DNA of 64,000 nt from Takakia lepidozioides (Eukaryota; Streptophyta; Takakiopsida; Takakiales; Takakiaceae): contig CM060731.1 in assembly GCA_030704615.1 (NCBI GenBank), positions 49,621,241 through 49,685,240 on the forward strand, written 5' to 3'. Each line of letters begins with the position of its first letter. Within the stretch, counting starts at the first letter, position 1. Position numbers and translations under genes: made by a program. A model generated the notes under the pieces. That model did no database searches and was not told the origin of the DNA. It was given only the letters and a program-made list of their open reading frames with translations. Positions 57,198 to 64,000 of this stretch are shown here, piece after piece.

Positions 57198-57923
57198 TGT
57201 CGCGGCCCTTTGCCTTGAGGGCAGGGGGTCGGGATACATGAGGGGCTGCCCCTGTGGTGGGGGCAGCGGCAGCGATAGGTATGGGGGGCTGAAGCACCCT
57301 TGAGTGCCCAAGGCACTCAGGGAAGCGGAGGCGCTCACTAGGTGGAGCCCCGCACACCGGGTTGCGGTGGGGGTGGCTCCACAAGGGGTGGTGGTAGCTT
57401 AGTGGGACTTAGTGGGGGTGGCATAGGACTCACCATGAGGGCGGAGACCTCGTGGTGGGAGTCGTGGGGAGTCTTGGGACTCATCACGGTCCATAGGGGC
57501 CGTGGTGAGCGGGCCAAAACTCACCGCGACTCACCACCGGGAATCGAGGGTCTTCGTGGTGGTTCGCCATAAAATGGCATGGCTAGTTGTGAAACCCCCG
57601 CGGACAGCTACAGAAGTATATATAGGGAGTAGTAACCCCGAGAACGGTGCAAGCCCGTTGGTGACCAAAAACTAGTGAGTAAGCGAGCGAGCCGGAAAGC
57701 GACCAAAGAGTGGGGAGCTGTTCCGGACTGCCATCTACCATAGGGAATTCCACTAGGCCCAAATAGGTGGAGGGTCTTTCGGGAGAGCGAAGGGGGACCA
57801 TTATGTCCCGGTGAGCAGCCGAAGCTCCGAGTTGGCCCGACGGCCAGGTTGGGAGTCAGGCGCGCGCATCAAAGCGAGTAACTACGACTTGAAGGGGAGC
57901 TTACCGAAGTGAGGTGCGCAACA
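57198..57923 (+). repeat. 5' LTR of chromovirus
   Basis: TGTCGCGGCC to GCAACA, 726 bp, matching 63448-64000. TATATATAG at 57617 is a likely promoter TATA box. The left edge is uncertain: base-for-base identity with the right copy begins only at 57202, and a better polypurine tract sits at 62564, so this LTR may be 5'-truncated. Confidence 0.8.
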
Positions 57924-57925
57924 CT

Positions 57926-57937
57926 TGGTATCAGAGC
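57926..57937 (+). promoter_or_regulatory. primer binding site, initiator tRNA-Met
   Basis: TGGTATCAGAGC, two bases after the LTR end, is the standard plant initiator-Met complement. Confidence 0.9.
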
Positions 57938-57978
57938 TTAGAGTTCAGTACGCGATCGTCCTTGGGTTTGGCCTCATC

Positions 57979-58977
57979 ATGGGGTCGGGCAAGCCGAAGC
58001 GAAAGCGGAACGGCCCAAAAGATGATGATCCTGGTGAGCCCGATGGGGGCGACGTGTCACCGAGGCGGCCGTTTGAGGAAGCGATGCATGTTTCCGAAAA
58101 TGAGGCCGCCCAAGAGCGGGAGGAATCCGAGGAGTCGGAGCCCGAGGAATCCTTGAGAGCTCCGACAAACCAAGAGATGCCTCCCATGCCGGCAGCCTTT
58201 TGGGAAGGGTTGTTGGCGCAGTTTGGCAGGACGTTGAAAGACGTGTTGAAGGCGGCTAATGCCACTTCCACTAAGGCAAAGTTTAAGGTGAAGCCTAAGG
58301 AACCCGGCACCTTCGAGGGCGTCCGAAATCGGAAGGCACTCAACACCTGGCTCTTGGAGCTAGAGCAGTACTTCCGGGCGGCCAAGTTGAGTGACGAGGA
58401 TCAGGTGGAAGTGGCTCCCACCTATTTGAGGGGCTATGCTCAACAATGGTGGCAGAAACGCCTTCACGACCGAGGTCCAAGCCCGGAAACCTTGAACTGG
58501 AGTGGGTTCAAGGAATTGATGAAGAGACAGTTTGTGCCCCTCAACGCGTCCTGGCTCGCCCGGGACAAGATGAGGAATTTGAAACAAACAGATGACATTC
58601 GGGGATATGTCCAGGCTTTCAATGTGCTGTTGCTCGAAGTCGCGGACATGGCAGAACCAGAAATGGTCTTCAACTTTGTGGCGGGACTGGCCCCATGGGC
58701 CAGGCGGAAGTTGGAGGAGAAGCCGCCCAAGACTTTGAACGAGGCTATTGAGAGGGCTGAATGTTTCTCAGATGTCCCTAGGGGTGAAAGACAAGGCCGT
58801 ACGGAGCTGAACCACAAGAAGATTCGGCGGGAAGGTGACTCATTCCGACCGGAAAAGAAGTGGGATAGGCCACGCGGCGAAAATGGCACGTGGAAATCGA
58901 AGGGAGGGCCTTCACACGTCAAGGCGGCACCCGGTGCTTCGAAAGGAAAAGCGGGTGGAACGGCTTATGGCGGATAG
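57979..58977 (+). CDS. chromovirus gag (capsid), ends at in-frame TAG
   Basis: ATG 57979 opens MGSGKPKRKRNGPKDDDPGE; 332 codons. The N-terminus is basic then acidic. The retrotransposon gag capsid region lies about residues 95-260 (WLLELEQYFRAAKLSDED, WWQKRLHDRG, ARDKMRNLKQTDDIRGYVQAF). TAG at 58975-58977 comes just before the zinc knuckle; the decayed copy at 16092 has CAG at this place, so this is a point change in an otherwise continuous gag-pol frame. Confidence 0.85.
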   Translation: MGSGKPKRKRNGPKDDDPGEPDGGDVSPRRPFEEAMHVSENEAAQEREESEESEPEESLRAPTNQEMPPMPAAFWEGLLAQFGRTLKDVLKAANATSTKAKFKVKPKEPGTFEGVRNRKALNTWLLELEQYFRAAKLSDEDQVEVAPTYLRGYAQQWWQKRLHDRGPSPETLNWSGFKELMKRQFVPLNASWLARDKMRNLKQTDDIRGYVQAFNVLLLEVADMAEPEMVFNFVAGLAPWARRKLEEKPPKTLNEAIERAECFSDVPRGERQGRTELNHKKIRREGDSFRPEKKWDRPRGENGTWKSKGGPSHVKAAPGASKGKAGGTAYGG

Positions 58978-59679
58978 AGGGCGACATTTGATGGAGTGTG
59001 TTTCAATTGCGGGGAGCCTGGGCACATGGCCAAGAAGTGCACGAAGCCCCGGCAATTGAACATGACTCGGGCGACCACGGAGCTGTCGGAAGATACCATC
59101 AGTCGCCTGGTGGAAGCGGTGGTCGCCAGGACTTGCAAGGTAGGAAAATTTTCTTGTGAGTTGTATCAGGAAACTGGCGCCTTACGAAAAGGGAGTCAGT
59201 TATTGTTCGTGGATGGGATAATATCCGGAACTAATGTGTCGTTGTTGGTGGACACAGGAGCGTCGCACTCCTTCATGACACCGGCAACGGCACAAAAGCT
59301 GGGACTCCCGACAAGTGACGTGGGGGCCTCTATTGAGGTGCATTCTGCCAAAGGAGAACCACAGTTGGCGACAAGGTTGGCGATTGATGTCCCCCTTCAA
59401 CTGGGGAGTTGGGAGGGACGTGAGAACTTCACCATCTGCGAGATCGATGGAGTGGATCTCATTTTGGGGATGACCTTTTTGAGCAAATCCGGAGCGGTCA
59501 TAGATGGCCGCAAGAGAGTAGTCACGCTGCCATGTGGGAATGGTGGCGAGGTTTTACGAGTGTCAGAAACGCCCAAATCCGTGGGAGGGCGAATAAACCT
59601 TCTGTCAGCAAAGGAGTGGGCCGTGGAGGAGGCACACGAGCCCCAGTTTTTGCTTTACATTAGAGAAGTGAAAGGGTAA
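58978..59679 (+). CDS. chromovirus nucleocapsid knuckle and protease
   Basis: It continues the gag frame after the TAG. The knuckle CFNCGEPGHMAKKC lies at 58999-59040. The aspartic protease has LLVDTGASHSFMT (Asp at 59251) and the flap-and-end motif VDLILGMTFL (about 59452). It ends at TAA 59677-59679, where the decayed copy reads GGA. The first ATG after the TAG is 58996, but a separate start is unlikely; read-through or a mutated polyprotein is the better explanation. Confidence 0.8.
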   Translation, partial: RATFDGVCFNCGEPGHMAKKCTKPRQLNMTRATTELSEDTISRLVEAVVARTCKVGKFSCELYQETGALRKGSQLLFVDGIISGTNVSLLVDTGASHSFMTPATAQKLGLPTSDVGASIEVHSAKGEPQLATRLAIDVPLQLGSWEGRENFTICEIDGVDLILGMTFLSKSGAVIDGRKRVVTLPCGNGGEVLRVSETPKSVGGRINLLSAKEWAVEEAHEPQFLLYIREVKG

Positions 59680-62541
59680 GGCGATGGAGAGCCGAGCCCA
59701 GATTGGATCAATGGGATTTTGGAGAAATACCAGGATGTGATGCCGGAGGATTTACCAAGCGGCTTGCCACCGCGAAGAGGAGTAGACCACAAGATTGAGG
59801 TGATACCGGGATCGGAACCGCCTGCCAAGGCGCCCTATCGGTTGAGCCACAGAGAGTTGGTCGAACTGAAGACTCAGCTCAAGGATCTAATGTCAAAGGG
59901 GTACATCCGGCCGAGTAAGTCACCTTACGGAGCCCCGGTGCTATTTGCAGACAAGAAGGATGGGACGCTGCGGATGTGTGTCGATTACAGGGCTCTGAAT
60001 AAGGTGACTATCAAAAACCGGTACCCTTTGCCAAGGATCGACGACCTCTTCGATCGGTTGACAGGAGCGAAGTATTTCAGCCGGATCGACTTGCGCTCCG
60101 GCTATCACCAAATTCGGGTGGCGGAAGGAGATGAGGAGAAGACCGCGTGCAGGACAAGGTATGGTTCATATGAGTTCTTGGTGATGCCTTTTGGGCTCAC
60201 CAATGCACCAGCGACATTTAGCACGCTGATGAACAGCCTTTTCCAGGAGTGGTTGAATGACTTTGTGATCGTGTACATCGACGACATCTTGGTGTACTCG
60301 AAAACAAAGGAGGAGCACCTGGAGCACCTCAAAAGGGTGTTCCAAAAATTGCGGGAAGGGAAGCTGTATGCCAAAGCTTCAAAGTGCGAATTCGGGGTCA
60401 TAAAAGTGGAGTTCCTGGGGCATGTGATTACACAGGATGGGATCAAAATGGATGACAGAAAGGTGAGGGCGATCTTGGACTGGGAGCCTCCGACTTCGGT
60501 CCCGGGAGTGCGATCCTTCCTAGGACTCGCCTCCTATTACCGGAAGTATGTGAGAAATTTCGCCAAGATCGCGGGGCCGCTATCGGACCTTCTGTGTAAA
60601 TCCAAAGTCTGGGTATGGAACACATTTTGTGGCCAAGCTTTTGCTGAATTGAAGCAGCGGATGACGGAAGCTCCAGTCTTGAAAATCCCGGAGTTCGATC
60701 GTCCGTTTGAGATTCATACAGATGCATCGGACTTCGCGATTGGGGGTGTACTTATGCAAGATGGACGTCCAGTGGCTTACGAAAGTAAGAAACTGAATGA
60801 AGTGGAGCGACGGTGGCCGATGCACGAAAAAGAGATGAAGGCGGTGGTGCATTGCCTTGAGCTCTGGCGCCACTATGTTGGTTCCAACCCAGTGAAGGTG
60901 TTCACGGACAATGTCACGGTGAAGTATTTTGCCACGCAGCCCAAGTTGTCCCCAAAACAACTTAGGTGGCAAGATACTTTGGCAGTGTTCAACGTGGATA
61001 TCCAGTACAAACCGGGACGGGACAATGTGGTGGCCGATGCTTTAAGTAGAAAGCAGCAGCTCTTGTTGGTGTACAAGGGCGAGACGGCGCTCCAAAGGAA
61101 GATTCGGAAGGCTGGCCGGAAGGATGAGCTGGCAAAGTCCGTGATGCAGGACTTGAGAATGGGGGTTAAATCGCAGTTCCACTTGCAAAATGGACTGCTC
61201 CGGTATAAGCAAAAACGTCTCTACGTGCCGAAGGGAGGGATCAGAGATAGCCTCTTGAGAGAATGCCATGATAGCCCGCTTGCAGGCCACGGCGGAGCCA
61301 AGCGCACTGCGGCACTCTTGAAGAAAGAGTATTTCTGGTCCAAACTGAGGGAGGAGGCAGAGGAGTATGTCAAGACATGCACCACATGCCAACAAAACCG
61401 GAGCGAGTACAAAAAGCAAGCGGGGCTGTTACAACCCTTGCCGATTCCAGATGGGACTTGGGAAAGCGTCTCGATGGATTTCATGACTGCTATGCCGCTG
61501 TCAAAAGGATTCGATGCAATCATGGTGGTGGTGGATAGGTTCAGTAAAATGGGCCATTTCATCCCCACCAAGGAGACGGCAACGGCGCAGGAGACAGGGC
61601 GACTTTACTTCGCCCACGTCTTAAAACATCATGGAGTCCCGAAGGATATTGTCTCAGATCGCGATCCAAAGTTTATGAGTAAATTTTGGAGGACACTTTG
61701 GAAGAAGATGGGGACAAGGCTGAAGATGAGCACCGCCTTCCGACCTACGACGGACGGCCAAACGGAAAGAGTGAATTCCGTAGTGAAGCAATTCTTGTGG
61801 AATTACGTGTCAGCAGACCAATCAGACTGGATGGAACACTTAGACGCGGCAGAGTTCTGTTATAATAACACAGAACACTCCGCAACGGGAGTTTCCCCTT
61901 TCGTATTGGTCTATGGAAAAGCACCTCTGGTGCCGATAAGTTGGGCCGCCCAGGACGTTGAGGAACCGGCAGTAGCGGCGGTACTGGAAGAACGCGAGCG
62001 GTTGTTGAAGCTCGCAAAGTACAACATTGCCAAAGCTAGGAAACGGTATAAAAGGCAGGCAAATCGGAAGCGGAGGGAAGTGAAGTTTGAGGCAGGCACA
62101 GAGGTCTGGTTGAACATCAAGAATTTCCGACTACCTCCGGAAGTGAGTCCGAAGTTCGTACCTCCGTATGCGGGAACCTTTCGCATTCAGAAGGTTATGA
62201 ATGAGGATGTGTATGAATTGGAGCTGCCGGCAAACAGCAAGGTGCACCCAGTATTCCATGTCTCTCTTTTGAAGCCTTACTTCAAAGATGAAGCGCGTCC
62301 AAATCGGCACCAAGTGTTGCGTCCGCCACCTATGCTGTTGGATCATGAAAATGAACCTGAGTACGAGGTGGAGGCAATACTTAAGTCGAGGAGGTTCAGG
62401 AACCGAGAAACGGAATATCTCGTCAAATGGAAGGGCTATCATCATGTGGAGGCATCTTGGGTGCGTGCCTCAGAAATGGGAAACGCATCCGAGGCGGTTG
62501 CAGCTTTCGAAGGGCGACCTCAAAAGCGGAAGAAGCGTTGA
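59680..62541 (+). CDS. chromovirus RT-RNase H-integrase-chromodomain
   Basis: Open for 953 codons; first ATG 59719. Residues below count from that [19 protein letters not shown] and [14 protein letters not shown] (YIDD 186-189). RNase [12 protein letters not shown] (about 333). Integrase: a zinc-binding HHCC region (about 515-560, [10 protein letters not shown]) and catalytic D587, D647 and E683 with exactly 35 residues between the last two. The GPY/F-like module is [13 protein letters not shown], and a chromodomain follows ([28 protein letters not shown]; about 881-934) with a basic end. All key residues are present. The chromodomain is expected to guide integration to marked chromatin. Confidence 0.95.
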   Translation, partial: GDGEPSPDWINGILEKYQDVMPEDLPSGLPPRRGVDHKIEVIPGSEPPAKAPYRLSHRELVELKTQLKDLMSKGYIRPSKSPYGAPVLFADKKDGTLRMCVDYRALNKVTIKNRYPLPRIDDLFDRLTGAKYFSRIDLRSGYHQIRVAEGDEEKTACRTRYGSYEFLVMPFGLTNAPATFSTLMNSLFQEWLNDFVIVYIDDILVYSKTKEEHLEHLKRVFQKLREGKLYAKASKCEFGVIKVEFLGHVITQDGIKMDDRKVRAILDWEPPTSVPGVRSFLGLASYYRKYVRNFAKIAGPLSDLLCKSKVWVWNTFCGQAFAELKQRMTEAPVLKIPEFDRPFEIHTDASDFAIGGVLMQDGRPVAYESKKLNEVERRWPMHEKEMKAVVHCLELWRHYVGSNPVKVFTDNVTVKYFATQPKLSPKQLRWQDTLAVFNVDIQYKPGRDNVVADALSRKQQLLLVYKGETALQRKIRKAGRKDELAKSVMQDLRMGVKSQFHLQNGLLRYKQKRLYVPKGGIRDSLLRECHDSPLAGHGGAKRTAALLKKEYFWSKLREEAEEYVKTCTTCQQNRSEYKKQAGLLQPLPIPDGTWESVSMDFMTAMPLSKGFDAIMVVVDRFSKMGHFIPTKETATAQETGRLYFAHVLKHHGVPKDIVSDRDPKFMSKFWRTLWKKMGTRLKMSTAFRPTTDGQTERVNSVVKQFLWNYVSADQSDWMEHLDAAEFCYNNTEHSATGVSPFVLVYGKAPLVPISWAAQDVEEPAVAAVLEERERLLKLAKYNIAKARKRYKRQANRKRREVKFEAGTEVWLNIKNFRLPPEVSPKFVPPYAGTFRIQKVMNEDVYELELPANSKVHPVFHVSLLKPYFKDEARPNRHQVLRPPPMLLDHENEPEYEVEAILKSRRFRNRETEYLVKWKGYHHVEASWVRASEMGNASEAVAAFEGRPQKRKKR

Positions 62542-63447
62542 TGAGGACATCAACCTTGGAGCATGGGGGAGGAAATGCATGCTTAGCCCGGCTTAGCTAG
62601 CTTAGGAATCCGATTACAAAAACTTGTATTGTACAAAAATTTGTTATAAAGGAAATGGGTTCCAAATGTGGTGCGTCCTATTTTGTTTGGAATGTTGATG
62701 CATGGTATGGTTGGCTAGTGTGTAGAATGCATGCTAGCTTATAAAAGTGGGAGAGGAAAATTGGGTTAATCGTGTGTTTGCGTAGTGCCGAAATCGGGTG
62801 ACCCCCATCCAAGGGGCAAGGAAACTTGCGACTTCTTTGGGAGTTCACGTGCTAGTGCGCATCTGGTGCGTGCGCGTACTATAACTGCGCTACCGAGGGG
62901 GTTGCCTTGTAGTGCGGGCTAACGCGGAGGCTACGTGCTTCCGTTCACGTACTATAATCGTGTAGCCTCGGGACGAAGTCGTAGTGCGGCTTCGGCGTGT
63001 TCCCGTACCTCAGGCCAGCATTCCAAGGCGGACCCAATTGTAGTGATTGGGGCGCACGGTTGGTTCAAGGTTATCTTCCTAGTCAAAGAGGGTTCCAGGT
63101 GAACCCTTGCTCAAGGTGATGCCAAAAGCGGCATCATGAGCGATCGCAAGCAATGTTGTTGCAGTAAGGCGATTCGATCCTCGGGGAGGATCGTTCCTTG
63201 GCCTTGAAGTAGGCCAAGAAGAGTGCACTGGGAGGAGCTGGAGAGGCTCCACCCTTGGCCGGGACTTGGAGGAAGTCGGCCGAACTAGCTAGTGGAGAGT
63301 AGAGTCAAGTGTGGGGTTTGGTTCTTTGCCATGGGACGCCATGGTACAGAAACAAACTCCTTGATGTGGGACGCCACAACTTGGATGTTTGTTTCTATAA
63401 AATGGACAAGTCGATGAGGACATCGACTCCCTGTTGGTAGGGGTGTG
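62542..63447 (+). other. non-coding region between pol and 3' LTR copy
   Basis: About 900 bp without a gene. GGGGGAGGAAA at 62565-62575 is directly followed by TGCATGC and looks like a canonical polypurine tract and LTR start. TATAAAAGTGGG lies near 62741. This stretch may therefore be the U3 part of a longer (about 1.6 kb) 3' LTR. Confidence 0.55.
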
Positions 63448-64000
63448 TGTTGCGGCCCTTTGCCTTGAGGGCAGGGGGTCGGGACACATGAGGGGCTGCC
63501 CTTGTGGTGGGGGCAGCGGCAGCGATAGGTATGGGGGGCTGAAGCACCCTTGAGTGCCCAAGGCACTCAGGGAAGCGGAGGCGCTCACTAGGTGGAGCCC
63601 CGCACACCGGGTTGCGGTGGGGGTGGCTCCACAAGGGGTGGTGGTAGCTTAGTGGGACTTAGTGGGGGTGGCATAGGACTCACCATGAGGGCGGAGACCT
63701 CGTGGTGGGAGTCGTGGGGAGTCTTGGGACTCATCACGGTCCATAGGGGCCGTGGTGAGCGGGCCAAAACTCACCGCGACTCACCACCGGGAATCGAGGG
63801 TCTTCGTGGTGGTTCGCCATAAAATGGCATGGCTAGTTGTGAAACCCCCGCGGACAGCTACAGAAGTATATATAGGGAGTAGTAACCCCGAGAACGGTGC
63901 AAGCCCGTTGGTGACCAAAAACTAGTGAGTAAGCGAGCGAGCCGGAAAGCGACCAAAGAGTGGGGAGCTGTTCCGGACTGCCATCTACCATAGGGAATTC
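63448..64000 (+). repeat. 3' LTR of chromovirus (partial)
   Basis: Matches 57198-57750 with about three differences and is cut by the window end. By analogy with the left copy it should run to about 64173. Confidence 0.9.

Larger units (their letters stand above)
57198..64000 (+). mobile_element. Ty3/gypsy chromovirus, runs past window end
   Basis: Left LTR 57198-57923, Met-tRNA primer site, gag, zinc knuckle, protease, RT, RNase H, integrase, chromodomain, and a right LTR that continues beyond 64000. Over the ~550 bp that can be compared the LTRs differ at only about three positions, so insertion is recent. It is inserted in the hAT fragment. Confidence 0.9.

Overview
The window looks like a repeat-dominated eukaryotic chromosome of the green plant lineage. 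Evidence: spliced genes with GT-AG introns, a plant-type Ty3/gypsy chromovirus with a Met-tRNA primer site, a Tat/Ogre-like Ty3/gypsy element, a Ty1/copia UBN2-type gag, an L1-type ORF1 with a DUF4283-like region, a hAT/DUF659 fragment and a plant-style HAD (FCP1-like) gene. A streptophyte alga such as Chara would fit the mix, but that is inference. Two 500-N assembly gaps are present (5288-5787, 38788-39287). All coordinates of repeat and exon edges were read by eye and may be off by a few bases.

Layout. 395-11292: Tat/Ogre-like LTR element with near-identical ~677-bp LTRs, an ORF upstream of gag, gag-protease, a gap where RT-RNaseH-integrase should be, and a very long downstream ORF, all cut only by in-frame stops. 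11293-15119: no recognised gene. 15233-18488: decayed chromovirus copy carrying an ~83-bp patch copied from the protease region of a Tat-like element. 18489-27803: minus-strand Ty3/gypsy element whose integrase ends in a PHD finger; its pol is interrupted by a ~4.7-kb block (20755-25490) holding a RING-H2 gene, a decayed methyltransferase-like gene and seven copies of a 16-bp palindrome. 27804-31575: no recognised gene.

31576-47262 is the most interesting part: a block bounded by inverted GTGAGCC-rich clusters, holding a 10-exon minus-strand gene (32073-38030, all exon phases agree, ~1,101 codons) whose C-terminal half has the layout of a beta-class DNA amino-methyltransferase (catalytic-motif position first, then the SAM-binding motif), and a divergent plus-strand gene (43012-46855) for a DDE/SWIM-type transposase-like protein. 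Intron 1 of the methyltransferase-like gene and the region between the genes are filled by a 115-bp satellite with a 40-bp palindromic core. The first exon and shared promoter are present twice, on either side of the second gap. My reading is a large DNA transposon carrying a transposase plus a DNA-methyltransferase-like protein.

47435-49459: L1-like ORF1 and an adjoining ORF. 49536-50764: HAD/FCP1-like gene with a lost nucleophile and a frameshift. 52419-52632: tRNA-derived SINE. 53256-64000 is a nested stack: copia gag-protease, interrupted by a tandem-repeat insertion and then by a hAT element (with an array of GCGACCACC hairpins), which is in turn interrupted by a young chromovirus (57198 to beyond the window end) with complete gag, protease, RT, RNase H, integrase and chromodomain but two in-frame stops.
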